Of a DNA stretch of 64,000 nt, positions 42,561 through 51,283 are shown piece after piece. The translations under genes were made by a program, and so were the position numbers. The notes beneath the pieces were generated by a model that was given only the letters and a program-made list of their open reading frames with translations, was not told the DNA's origin and ran no database searches. The DNA comes from Halomonas sp. (GTDB lineage Bacteria; Pseudomonadota; Gammaproteobacteria; Pseudomonadales; Halomonadaceae), in the NCBI RefSeq assembly GCF_011050415.1, contig NZ_DRFS01000022.1, positions 62,001 through 126,000 of the forward strand, in the 5' to 3' direction. How positions within the stretch are numbered: position 1 is the first letter of the stretch; each line of letters starts with the position of its first letter.

Positions 42561-44279
42561 ATGACCTCGACTTCTGTCGCCTCGCCGAGCTTCGGCGATC
42601 TGGCTCTATTGCCTGCCGTTCTGTCTGCTGTTGAAGCACAGGGCTATCTGATCCCTTCGCCGATTCAGGCGCAAACCATTCCTGCGCTGCTTGAAGGCCG
42701 CGATATGCTGGGTCAAGCCCAGACAGGTACTGGTAAAACCGCTGCTTTTGCTTTGCCTTTGCTATCGCGTTTGGAACTTCAGCGTCGCGAACCGCAAGTG
42801 CTGGTAATGGCACCGACCCGCGAGCTTGCGCAGCAAGTGGCTGCCTCGTTTAGCAAGTATGGTCAAAACCTCAAGGGTCTCGAAGTTGCGATCCTGTGTG
42901 GTGGCCAAGAGTACCGTGAGCAGTTGGGCGCCCTTAAGCGTGGCGCACATGTAGTAGTAGGCACCCCGGGCCGTATTATTGATCACCTGGACCGTGGAAG
43001 CCTAAAGCTTGATGGCTTGTCTGCACTAGTGCTGGACGAAGCTGATGAAATGCTGCGCATGGGCTTTATCGACGACGTAAAACGCGTGGTTGCCGATACC
43101 CCTAAAGATGCTCAGCGTGTGTTCTTCTCGGCTACTCTGCCGACTGAAATTGAGCGCATTGTTAACCGTTACTTGGTTAACCCAGTGAAGGTGGCGATTG
43201 AGTCTGGCACCACTACTGGCGAAAACATCGAACAGCGTATTGTGCGCGTTGATGGCGGCGCTAAGCTGGAAGCCCTTTCACGTATTCTTGAAGTCGAGCC
43301 GGTTGACGGTGCTATCGTCTTCGTACGTACGCGTGCGGCCTGTACTACATTGGTTGAGCAACTGACGGCGCGTGGCGTTAACGCTGCAGGCCTGTCAGGT
43401 GATCTGGATCAGAGCCTGCGTGAGCGCACGATTACGCGCTTGAAGCGTGGCAAAGTTGATGTGTTGATTGCCACTGATGTGGCCGCGCGTGGTCTTGACG
43501 TGTCGCGTATCACTCACGTTATCAACTACGACCTGCCCCAAGACGCGGAAGCGTATACGCACCGCATTGGTCGTACGGGTCGTGCTGGTCGTAGCGGCAT
43601 CGCGATTACCTTTGCTGGCTTCCGTGAAGGTCGCAAAGTAGGCTGGATGGAGCAGGCAACCGGTCAGAAAATGACTGAAATGCCACTACCTGATGAAGCT
43701 GCCATTCGCGCTCATCGCGATAACGTCTTCTATCAGCGTGTTACCGCCTCCTTAACCAAAGGCGCCGAAGAGCAGCGTGCTTTGATTGAGCGCCTGATTG
43801 AAGAAGGCCATGATCCGATCGAGCTGACCTGTGCCTTTGCCGCGATGGCACGTGCTGACGAAGCCCCGATTGGTCGTCTGCAAGCACCGCGTAAAGAGAA
43901 GCCTACGCGTGACGGCGCACCTGCCGGTAAGCCGGGCGCTCGTCGTGAGCGTCCTAGCAGCGGCCCGACCGAAGGCATGACGCGCTACCGCGTATCTGTT
44001 GGCCATAAAGATGGCGTCAAGCCAGGCCAACTAGTGGGTGCTCTGGCTAATGAAGGTGGCATTGAAGGCGCACGCATCGGTCGTATCGATATCCGTAACG
44101 CTTTCTCTGTCGTAGAACTGCCGAGCGGCTTGCCTTCGACAATTCTCGCCAAGATGGCGCGTGCCCGCGTGGCCGGTCGTCCGCTAGAAATTAGCGAAGA
44201 TAGCGCCCCGGCTGAGCGCGCACCGCGCCGCCGCCGTGACGAAGGCGATGCGCCGATTCGTCGTCGCGAACGCGCATAA
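42561..44279 (+). CDS. deaD: DEAD-box ATP-dependent RNA helicase DeaD/CsdA
   Basis: 572 residues. Helicase motifs in order: Q motif (LIPSPIQAQTIP), AQTGTGKT, PTRELAQQ, GG, TPGR, DEAD (159-162), SAT, the ARGLD and HRIGRTGRAGR blocks. A basic linker leads to a C-terminal DbpA-type RNA-binding domain (RYRVSVGHKDGVKPGQLVGALANEGGIEGARIG). It unwinds structured RNA in ribosome assembly, mRNA decay and cold adaptation. The ATG at 42561 has AAGG nine bases upstream. The long leader may allow self-control of its own mRNA. Confidence 0.95.
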   Translation: MTSTSVASPSFGDLALLPAVLSAVEAQGYLIPSPIQAQTIPALLEGRDMLGQAQTGTGKTAAFALPLLSRLELQRREPQVLVMAPTRELAQQVAASFSKYGQNLKGLEVAILCGGQEYREQLGALKRGAHVVVGTPGRIIDHLDRGSLKLDGLSALVLDEADEMLRMGFIDDVKRVVADTPKDAQRVFFSATLPTEIERIVNRYLVNPVKVAIESGTTTGENIEQRIVRVDGGAKLEALSRILEVEPVDGAIVFVRTRAACTTLVEQLTARGVNAAGLSGDLDQSLRERTITRLKRGKVDVLIATDVAARGLDVSRITHVINYDLPQDAEAYTHRIGRTGRAGRSGIAITFAGFREGRKVGWMEQATGQKMTEMPLPDEAAIRAHRDNVFYQRVTASLTKGAEEQRALIERLIEEGHDPIELTCAFAAMARADEAPIGRLQAPRKEKPTRDGAPAGKPGARRERPSSGPTEGMTRYRVSVGHKDGVKPGQLVGALANEGGIEGARIGRIDIRNAFSVVELPSGLPSTILAKMARARVAGRPLEISEDSAPAERAPRRRRDEGDAPIRRRERA

Positions 44280-44320
44280 GGATTAATCAGCTGCCGTTAA
44301 GCGGCACCTGAGGACATCTC

Positions 44321-44359
44321 AACGCCCCCGCACCTTTACTGGTGCGGGGGCGTTTTTTT
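44321..44359 (+). terminator. Terminator of deaD
   Basis: ACGCCCCCGCACC TTTACT GGTGCGGGGGCGT then seven T residues, 42 bases past the stop. Confidence 0.95.
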
Positions 44360-44367
44360 GCTACCTT

Positions 44368-44395
44368 CTATTCACTATTCACTATTCACTATTCA
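44368..44395. repeat. Four perfect copies of a 7-bp repeat before nfi
   Basis: CTATTCA repeated four times without change, ending 19 bases before the nfi ATG and just before its AAGGAA ribosome site. Such a repeat could vary in number by slippage and move the promoter relative to the start site. Confidence 0.85.
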
Positions 44396-44414
44396 CCAAA
44401 TCAAGGAAGAAAAC

Positions 44415-45101
44415 ATGCCAACACCGCTACACGAATGGAATCTGGCACCCCGAGAGGCGAGGGCGCTGCAAACAGCGTTGGCAAAGCGCTTAGAGCTTGC
44501 TGATCGATTAGCGCCGGTTGAGCATATTGCTGGTGTGGATATTGGTTTTGAAGAGGGCGGCGAAATAACTCGGGCGGCGGTGGTTGTACTGAAATGGGAT
44601 CCAGCCAGCGCACCAGACTTAAGCGTGGTGGAGCAAGTGATTCACCGCGAGCCCACCCGGATGCCGTACATCCCTGGCTTACTATCGTTTCGTGAAATTC
44701 CCGCGGCGTTGGGCGCATTTGAAAAGCTAAGCGTCATGCCGCAGCTAGTAATGGTCGATGGTCAGGGCATTGCCCACCCACGCAGGCTCGGAGTGGCCGC
44801 TCATTTAGGCCTGTGGCTGGATTTGCCGACTATCGGCATTGCCAAGTCACGTCTGTATGGCAAGCACGCGGAGGTAGGTGAGCAGCGGGGTGATGTGGCA
44901 CCGCTTTATGCAGGCAGCGAGACGCTCGGTGTGGTGCTGCGCTCACGGGCCAAGGTTAAACCCGTTTATGTGTCGCCTGGGCATCGTATCACCCTTGAAA
45001 CTTCCCTTGAATGGGTGATGCGCTGCCTGGGGCGTACCAAACTGCCTGAGCCAACGCGCTTAGCCGATCGTTTAGCCTCGCGCCGTGACCAGCGTAAATG
45101 A
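44415..45101 (+). CDS. nfi: Endonuclease V
   Basis: 228 residues from the ATG at 44415 with AAGGAAG before it; a longer frame from 44358 would translate the 7-bp repeat and is unlikely. The metal-binding and catalytic residues lie in VAGVDIGFEEG-type (HIAGVDIGF), PYIPGLLSFREIP, MVDGQGIAHPRRLG and GIAKSRLYG. It nicks DNA one base past deoxyinosine and related deaminated bases, as part of repair. Monocistronic, placed after the deaD terminator. Confidence 0.93.
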   Translation: MPTPLHEWNLAPREARALQTALAKRLELADRLAPVEHIAGVDIGFEEGGEITRAAVVVLKWDPASAPDLSVVEQVIHREPTRMPYIPGLLSFREIPAALGAFEKLSVMPQLVMVDGQGIAHPRRLGVAAHLGLWLDLPTIGIAKSRLYGKHAEVGEQRGDVAPLYAGSETLGVVLRSRAKVKPVYVSPGHRITLETSLEWVMRCLGRTKLPEPTRLADRLASRRDQRK

Positions 45102-45131
45102 GTGGCTATGACTAAGGGCTATTACTAAGGG

Positions 45132-45848
45132 CTATACAAACGTCAAAAAGCGCTGCAGCAGGCTGGTCGCTTCAGGGGCATCCGTCACTTCAGCGGCTAG
45201 GGTGATCGGGTCTTCGCCCTGGTCGCGCAGTGCAGCACCTTGACGTTCAATGTAAGCGCGCATCACAGGGACATTGAACTCAGGGTGGAACTGCACGCTC
45301 CATTGGCGAGGGCCGTAGCGCAGCGCCTGGTGAGCATCATGGCTATTGTGGGCCAGTACGGTAGCGCCGTGAGGGGCTTGCATAACGGATTGCGCATGGG
45401 AAAGGTGGGCAGCGAAAGTTCCCGGCAATTGATTAAATAGTGGGTCTTGTTGGCCTGCCTGGGTCAGTCTTACGGCGCGAGTGCCAGACTCGCGACCGGC
45501 AGGGTGATAGTCACTGACCCCGCCAAAAGCGGCGGCCATTAACTGGTGGCCGTAACACACGCCCAGCATTGGAATGTCATTAGCCAGTGCTGTTTGCAGC
45601 CATGGTTTGAGCGCCTCGCTCCAGGGCTCAGCGTGGCTGACCATGCTATGCGAACCGGTAATCACAATGCCCGCTAACGACTCAAGTTCAGGGGCTTCAG
45701 TATCGCGTTGGGCATCCCACACCTGCAGGACTAAATGCGCCGGTAGAGAGTGGCTTAGCTGATTGACAAAGAGTGTTTCAAAATCACCGTGTTGGTCGAC
45801 CACTTCTGGAAAGGCGTCGCCGGTTTTAACTATTAAGACACTTGCCAT
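45132..45848 (-). CDS. Class I glutamine amidotransferase-like protein
   Basis: 238 residues. The nucleophile elbow GVCYGHQLMA (Cys) and the VQFHPEFN His, with a following Glu partner, form the class I triad. It resembles the GMP synthase-like stand-alone group whose members hydrolyse gamma-glutamyl or similar amides, or act with an unlinked synthetase. The start has GAGG nine bases upstream. Convergent with nfi, and divergent from tpx. A substrate cannot be named. Confidence 0.85.
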   Translation of the reverse strand: MASVLIVKTGDAFPEVVDQHGDFETLFVNQLSHSLPAHLVLQVWDAQRDTEAPELESLAGIVITGSHSMVSHAEPWSEALKPWLQTALANDIPMLGVCYGHQLMAAAFGGVSDYHPAGRESGTRAVRLTQAGQQDPLFNQLPGTFAAHLSHAQSVMQAPHGATVLAHNSHDAHQALRYGPRQWSVQFHPEFNVPVMRAYIERQGAALRDQGEDPITLAAEVTDAPEATSLLQRFLTFV

Positions 45849-45982
45849 GTCACTACCTCAGTGAAGTGAAACGAAACGTTGAACAAAGTCCTTCGCGTAT
45901 GTCCGCAAAAGCATGAAGATAGCCTACCATGGCTTTTCGAATGGTAAGAACGCATTAATTTTAACGATATAAGGAGTCGATC

Positions 45983-46483
45983 ATGCAACAGATCACCCGC
46001 GCAGGCGAACCCATGGACGTCGCTGGCTTGCTGCCAGCAACAGGCCAAGCGGCACCTGCCATGGCGCTGACAAACAGCGACCTGCAAGACGTCTCGCTTG
46101 AGACGTATGCAGGCAAGCGAAAAGTGCTCAATATCATCCCGAGCGTAGATACGCCCACTTGTGCCACGTCCACGCGCCGCTTTAACGAACTGGCCTCTAA
46201 GCTTGCTGATACGGTGGTATTGGTGGTGTCTGCGGATTTACCGTTTGCCACCAAGCGCTTTTGTGGGGCAGAAGGCCTGGATAACGTGGAAACGCTGTCT
46301 ACCTTCCGTCACCCAGAGTTTCTTGAAGCGTGGGGCGTGGCACTGTGCAATAGCCCCATGCAAGGTTTGTGCGCTCGCGCAGTGGTAGTGCTGGATGCTG
46401 ACAACCGCGTACTGCACAGCGAGTTGGTGAGTGAGCTGAAAAACGAGCCGAATTACGAGGCCGCGTTAGCGGTCTTGAGCTAA
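45983..46483 (+). CDS. tpx: Thiol peroxidase, atypical 2-Cys peroxiredoxin
   Basis: 166 residues. The peroxidatic Cys60 is in PSVDTPTC and the resolving Cys94 in FATKRFCG, spaced as in E. coli Tpx. It reduces alkyl and lipid hydroperoxides in the periplasm or cytoplasm using thioredoxin. No signal peptide is apparent. AAGGAG lies seven bases before the ATG. Its last 18 bases overlap the convergent C26 amidotransferase gene. Confidence 0.95.
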   Translation: MQQITRAGEPMDVAGLLPATGQAAPAMALTNSDLQDVSLETYAGKRKVLNIIPSVDTPTCATSTRRFNELASKLADTVVLVVSADLPFATKRFCGAEGLDNVETLSTFRHPEFLEAWGVALCNSPMQGLCARAVVVLDADNRVLHSELVSELKNEPNYEAALAVLS

Positions 46484-47164
46484 TAGCGAGCGTTTTCTAG
46501 CATGACGTTGTGATGCCGTCACCAGCGCGCGAATCAAGCGCTGCTGGGGGCGGTTGAATATCAGCCACTCAGGGTGCCACTGCACGCCGATTAAAAAGTC
46601 GTGCTCACGGGACTCAATGCCCTGCACTAAGCCATCCCGATCCCGGGCGACAATCTCGATACCGCGACCGGCTTGGTAAACGGCTTGATGATGTAAGCTG
46701 TTGACTCGGCACCATGTGACGCCCAGCAAACGATGCAGCTTGCTAGCCCCGACAATATCGACGGTTTTACGTGGCAGCACTGTGCGTCGCCGTTTCAAAC
46801 CCTCATGGGTGGTGTAAATATCCGGGTCAAGAGTGCCGCCTAAGTGTACGTTAATTAACTGCGCTCCCCGGCAAATGCCGAGCACGGGAGTATGCAGCGG
46901 AATAAACCGTTCAAGCAGCGCAAGCTCCAGCTCATCCCTGGCAGGGTCAAGACGCACATTCAACTGCACCTCGCCGCCATAAAGATGCGCCTGAATATCG
47001 TCGCCGCCGCCAATGATCAATCCATCCAGGTTTTCCGGCTGTGGCCGTGAAGGGGATAAGCGTAGCGGTTTACCGCCGTGGCGCCAAACGGCAAACCAAT
47101 CGAACCACCACGCTAAATGGCTTTTCTGGTCAGAGGTCGTGATACCGATAAGCGGGCGTGACAT
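46466..47164 (-). CDS. Gamma-glutamyl-gamma-aminobutyrate hydrolase-like (C26) amidotransferase
   Basis: 232 residues. The Cys nucleophile is in [11 protein letters not shown] and the catalytic His-x-Glu in [20 protein letters not shown] is the PuuD/C26 N-terminal motif. Characterised relatives remove gamma-glutamyl groups from gamma-glutamyl-GABA in putrescine breakdown or from other gamma-glutamyl compounds. It lies 72 bases downstream of the amidoligase gene on the same strand. That pair is a known genomic association for making or cleaving novel amide-linked metabolites. Confidence 0.88.
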   Translation of the reverse strand: MSRPLIGITTSDQKSHLAWWFDWFAVWRHGGKPLRLSPSRPQPENLDGLIIGGGDDIQAHLYGGEVQLNVRLDPARDELELALLERFIPLHTPVLGICRGAQLINVHLGGTLDPDIYTTHEGLKRRRTVLPRKTVDIVGASKLHRLLGVTWCRVNSLHHQAVYQAGRGIEIVARDRDGLVQGIESREHDFLIGVQWHPEWLIFNRPQQRLIRALVTASQRHARKRSLLAQDR

Positions 47165-47236
47165 GCAGATAATTACTCACTTTTAGAGAACATAAATTGT
47201 TAGACAAACACCAGTAGCTTCAACAAAGGGAGCGGC

Positions 47237-48268
47237 TTAGTGCCTACGCTGCAACCAGTGGCCCAATTTTGCCGAACAACGGGCTAGTTTCTCTTTCACT
47301 CGGGTTGGCAGTGGCCGGTTATGGTAGGCAATATACTCTGCACAGCGAGCATCCAGCACCTCGGTATTAGCCGCAAGTTTCTCAACTTCAACCCACCGGT
47401 TCCACTCAACCACCGACCCCCAGCCAGGCTGTGAAAGCTGGGCGTTAGGCAGCCGGTAGTGAAAAGTGGGGCGTGGCTTGGTGAGCTTTTCATGTAACAG
47501 CTTATGAGAATGGTCGGGGCGTAAATAGGTAAATAGCGGCAACATATCCAGCTCGCGATTACGCGTTGGATTGTGGTGCAAGTAGTCGTCAATCAACGTG
47601 TCGAGATCAGGCGTGTAGCGGCTATCCAGTACCTTTAGCGTGTAATCTTTAGGGAATGGATTTGCATGGGGCAGCATTTCACGGGTGATATCGACTTTAA
47701 TTTCGTCACGTAGCCACCCAGCGAGCAGTAAATAGGCGCGCAGCATAGCGAGTAAATAGTCGACGTCAAAGCCTTCCACTTCAGGATTGAGGTGTAAGCC
47801 AAAGCCATACATCAAACTGGCATCGGTGCCTTTGGCACCATGCTCGCGGAGTGCTTCAAATAGCACGTCTAGCGCTTCTAGCTCGTTCCATGGGATGGGA
47901 GGGGAAACAATTTCGGTAGGTACCAGTCCAGTGACCATGTCGCCGATTAATTCACGGGTTTTTTGATGAAACTCTACACGCCGCTGGTGCTGGTAGCGTG
48001 TCCACTCGCCGTCTTCGGCGTGGGTGTGGTCGACCAGTGATTTATCGGGATGGGCATATTGGGTGTCGAGCTCAATGCCAAATTCTCCCCAGCGCGTATT
48101 CTCTACCAGTAGCCGATGGGGGCTTACCACGTTAAGCTCCCCGCCAAACAAGTCACGCACGATTAATGCAGTATCGCGGGGTGGCAGGCCAGCAAATTCA
48201 ACTTCCACGCCGACATGCCGGGTTTTCCCGTTACTGTTTAAGCGATTAGGCGGAGCTTGTAGCGTCAT
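47237..48268 (-). CDS. Putative amidoligase (glutamine synthetase-like, Amidoligase_2)
   Basis: 343 residues with the glutamine synthetase/GCS-type COOH-NH2 ligase pattern: HVGVEVEFAGLPP near the start (GVEVEF, metal-binding glutamates), GIELDTQYA, EIVSPPIPW and the MYGFGLHLNPEVEG block (GLHLN). These ATP-dependent enzymes join a carboxylate to an amine. No protein of this family has a fixed substrate. A GGAGG-like site lies ahead of the ATG at 48268. The partner C26 amidotransferase is directly downstream. Confidence 0.85.
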   Translation of the reverse strand: MTLQAPPNRLNSNGKTRHVGVEVEFAGLPPRDTALIVRDLFGGELNVVSPHRLLVENTRWGEFGIELDTQYAHPDKSLVDHTHAEDGEWTRYQHQRRVEFHQKTRELIGDMVTGLVPTEIVSPPIPWNELEALDVLFEALREHGAKGTDASLMYGFGLHLNPEVEGFDVDYLLAMLRAYLLLAGWLRDEIKVDITREMLPHANPFPKDYTLKVLDSRYTPDLDTLIDDYLHHNPTRNRELDMLPLFTYLRPDHSHKLLHEKLTKPRPTFHYRLPNAQLSQPGWGSVVEWNRWVEVEKLAANTEVLDARCAEYIAYHNRPLPTRVKEKLARCSAKLGHWLQRRH

Positions 48269-48407
48269 CTCAACATCCTGGAGGTGAACGTTTAAGTGAC
48301 CAGCCTATCATAGTCACGCATAAGACTGAGCGCATTAAGGGCGCTAAGCTATAGCGGTAGCAAACGATAAGTAGGCCGCTATCTACGCTAATTTTCGGGA
48401 GTAAAAT

Positions 48408-50876
48408 GTGCGACAGCACTGGTTAATCACTACGCTAATAAGCATCGTCTTCTTTGTGCTGACGAGTATAACGGTAAGCCAAGCACACGCTCAGGTAGTT
48501 TCATTACCAAGCTTGGGCGGCAGCTCTGAGCAGGAAGAGGCGGAAATCAGTGGGGCTGATTTTCAGAGCTCGCTGACTGACGTTATCGGCATGCTTGAAA
48601 ACGAAGAGCAGCGCACCCAGCTGCTTGAGTCGTTGCGCGAACTTCAGGTCACTACAGACGCTGCAACTGAAGATGAGAGCATCGTGCGTCAAGGCTTGCT
48701 TGGAGCGCTTGCGGATACGTTGAGTGATCTTGGTGAACAGGCTCAAGCGGGCGGCTCGCCCATTGATGAGTGGTCACGCCAACTAGCCCAAGGCGCCGAA
48801 GATTTACGTGCGCTGAACGCTGATGCGGACCAAGGGGAAGCGCTTCGGGCGGTTGCAGATGGTGCTGTGCTTGCCATCGTTTGGACAGTGCTTTTGGTGG
48901 TAATGGTGGCTTTTGGCCGACTGATTGCGACCCGTCGAGAATGGCCGCTGGACCTACCCCGCGACCCAAAAGGCTGGCTTTTGGTGGTGCACTTTTTACG
49001 CCGCATGCTGCCTTGGGTGCTGGCGTTTGCCATTACGCTGGGGATTGGTCAGATAATGCCCGATAGCCCAGGGCGTATCCTAGTTCTGGTGGTTGCGTAT
49101 ATCTGCCTATGTGGTCGTGCGCTCTCGGTGGTATTTGAAACTGTGATCGCATTCTTTAGCCGTGGCCACAGGTTTACTGCTGTACAGCTACTTCAGCAGA
49201 GCGCCTTGCGCGGGCTGTTTGTGATAGGTGCGCTCATTGCACTTGGCGATGCGGCCAACTCTACCCGTTTGGTCGAAATGCTGGGTAGCGAGCTCTCAAG
49301 CCTGGTCTCGATGCTTGCTAACATGCTGGCAGCGCTGCTATCGGCACGCTTTATTCTTAAATTCAAACGCCCCGTACGCCACTTGATCTGCAACCGGCCG
49401 TTCAAGCAGCGCCGTGAAGCCAGTACAGCCGTTGAGATGATTCGCTCGTTAGGTGGCCTCTGGCATATACCGGCACTGCTACTGGTAAGCGGTTCGTTGC
49501 TGGCGATTTTTATTACCGTTGGCGATGTGGGGACCGCCCTGGCGCGCTCGATAATTTCAGCCAGCCTATTGGTGCTTACGCTGGTGATTGTAGGGTTGCT
49601 GCGCCGCCAAGCGGAGCGGATGGGCAAGCGTCGCCATCGTCATCGCTACAGTCAATACCGTAAACGTTTAGAGCGCTTTGGCTTTGTGTTGGCGCACATC
49701 AGTGCGTGGATGGTATTCGCTGAACTCTCGATGCAGGTGTGGGGTAGCTCGTTTTTTGGTCTGGGTCAGCAGGCCGTGGCAAGCGCGCGTATCGGTCAAG
49801 CGCTGATCAGCCTGGGTGCCACTGTATTACTGGCGTGGTTGGTCTGGATTTTTGCTGATACCGCCATTCAGCGGGCGCTGACATCTTCGGCACGCTCCCG
49901 TGGGCGGCGGGTGAATCAAGCGCGGGCGCAAACCATTACGCCGATGATTCGCAACGTCATCTTTGTGACGATCCTGATTATTGCGGTGATTGCTGGGTTA
50001 GCAAATCTAGGTGTTAACGTAACACCGCTACTCGCGGGTGCCGGTGTCATTGGTCTGGCGATTGGTTTTGGTGCGCAAACCCTGGTACAAGACTTGATAA
50101 CCGGGATATTTATCCTTATCGAAGACTCACTGGCCGTCGATGATTTTGTGCAGATCAATGGGCATATGGGCACGGTAGAAGGGCTTACCCTACGTACCGT
50201 GCGGCTGCGTGACTTGGACGGTGTGGTGCATATCATTACCTTCAGCCGCATTGAGTCGATTCACAACATGTCCCGCCAGTTCGGCATTGCGCTGATGCGT
50301 ATCCGCATTCCTTACGATATGAAAATCGACGATGCGATTACGCTAATGCAAGAGACGGCACAAGAGCTGCGTAAAGACCCGATGATGCGCCACTACATCT
50401 GGTCGCCATTGGAAATGCAGGGGGTGCAAGGCTTCGAGGATGGCTGTCCTATTCTGCGCATGCGCTTTCGCACTGCGCCGGAAATGCAGTGGGATATATC
50501 GAGGGCGTTTAACCTGTTGCTGAAGCAGCGCATGGAAGCTCAAGAGATTGACCTGGGCGTGCCGCGCCTCAGTGTCAGTATGGAAGCACGCTCTGAAGAT
50601 CGCATGGATGAAACGGCGGGCAGCTCATTCGCACTGGATAAGCGCTCATCGGAGGAAGCCTCATCAGAAAGTGATCAGCATGAGTCTGACAAGAAGCCGA
50701 CGCCGCCTAAACCGGCGCCACGCCCGACTGAGGCGGAAATTCGCCGTGATGAGCAGGAACGGCATCAAGAAGCGCCTACTAGTCGCCTGCCATCACATCG
50801 CCATCAGCCACAGGCACAGGGTGAGCCCCAAAGCGAGGCCTACGCTAGCCCCGGTCGCGAAAATGGTGATGAGTAA
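48408..50876 (+). CDS. Large MscS-family mechanosensitive channel (MscK-like)
   Basis: 822 residues starting at a GTG with GGGAG six bases upstream; an overlapping ATG is out of frame and short. Signal/anchor near the start, a periplasmic acidic region, then multiple membrane helices (from about residue 145) and the MscS pore and beta domain (GVNVTPLLAGAGVIGLAIGFGAQ then LVQDLITGIFILIEDSLAVDDFV, about 530-590). It would release solutes on hypo-osmotic shock. A C-terminal tail of about 100 residues is rich in Asp, Glu, Pro and Lys with no known domain. Its last 84 bases overlap the gene on the other strand. Confidence 0.9.
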   Translation: MRQHWLITTLISIVFFVLTSITVSQAHAQVVSLPSLGGSSEQEEAEISGADFQSSLTDVIGMLENEEQRTQLLESLRELQVTTDAATEDESIVRQGLLGALADTLSDLGEQAQAGGSPIDEWSRQLAQGAEDLRALNADADQGEALRAVADGAVLAIVWTVLLVVMVAFGRLIATRREWPLDLPRDPKGWLLVVHFLRRMLPWVLAFAITLGIGQIMPDSPGRILVLVVAYICLCGRALSVVFETVIAFFSRGHRFTAVQLLQQSALRGLFVIGALIALGDAANSTRLVEMLGSELSSLVSMLANMLAALLSARFILKFKRPVRHLICNRPFKQRREASTAVEMIRSLGGLWHIPALLLVSGSLLAIFITVGDVGTALARSIISASLLVLTLVIVGLLRRQAERMGKRRHRHRYSQYRKRLERFGFVLAHISAWMVFAELSMQVWGSSFFGLGQQAVASARIGQALISLGATVLLAWLVWIFADTAIQRALTSSARSRGRRVNQARAQTITPMIRNVIFVTILIIAVIAGLANLGVNVTPLLAGAGVIGLAIGFGAQTLVQDLITGIFILIEDSLAVDDFVQINGHMGTVEGLTLRTVRLRDLDGVVHIITFSRIESIHNMSRQFGIALMRIRIPYDMKIDDAITLMQETAQELRKDPMMRHYIWSPLEMQGVQGFEDGCPILRMRFRTAPEMQWDISRAFNLLLKQRMEAQEIDLGVPRLSVSMEARSEDRMDETAGSSFALDKRSSEEASSESDQHESDKKPTPPKPAPRPTEAEIRRDEQERHQEAPTSRLPSHRHQPQAQGEPQSEAYASPGRENGDE

Positions 50877-51224
50877 CCACGATCCGCGAAAGCGCCGCCA
50901 GCGGTTATACAGCGAAACGGCATGTTCTACGCGACCAATCAATTCATCGTGGCGCGAGACCGCTTGGTCGGGCGGCATTGAGAAGTCGTTGGCCACGTCG
51001 CCTTGCCAGTGTGCGCCATGCGTAAGGCCCAGACGGGCGCGTAGCCTGCCAATATCGCTAACGGTTCCGTGCAGTGTATCGTAGACATCGCGACGTTCGG
51101 CAACAGCGAACACCGACTCTGCATCCTGGCGCAGCACGCTATGATGGCAACTCGCCACTGCTCGTTTGATATCTTGTTCGTTAGCCTCGGGAGAAATCGC
51201 GAGACGTTGGTACAAATCACGCAT
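50793..51224 (-). CDS. J-like domain membrane protein, lacking the HPD motif
   Basis: 143 residues. The first 60 (MRDLYQRLAISPEANEQDIKRAVASCHHS ... VAERRDVYDTLHGTV) follow the helix pattern of a J domain (LxxLxxxxxAxxxDIKRA, then Y-D-x-L), but the HPD tripeptide that stimulates Hsp70 is missing, so it would be a J-like rather than active J protein. Two close hydrophobic stretches (GSWLLITIFATGASVGLALGLTLCLWLMAM) end the protein. Its 3' end runs 84 bases antisense into the mscS gene. It may work with the DnaJ-domain protein just upstream on the same strand. Confidence 0.7.
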   Translation of the reverse strand: MRDLYQRLAISPEANEQDIKRAVASCHHSVLRQDAESVFAVAERRDVYDTLHGTVSDIGRLRARLGLTHGAHWQGDVANDFSMPPDQAVSRHDELIGRVEHAVSLYNRWRRFRGSWLLITIFATGASVGLALGLTLCLWLMAM

Positions 51225-51283
51225 AGGGTTAACTAATCTCTTTGGCTGGCAGAGTAAAAGTGAGTGCTTAGCGTTACACGTCT

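Noticed and set aside
42762-44030. Minus-strand frames inside deaD
   Set aside because: Shadows of the helicase gene; the frame on the plus strand has every helicase motif.
44358-44414. N-terminal extension of endonuclease V
   Set aside because: Would translate the CTATTCA repeat and lacks a ribosome site; family length fits the ATG at 44415.
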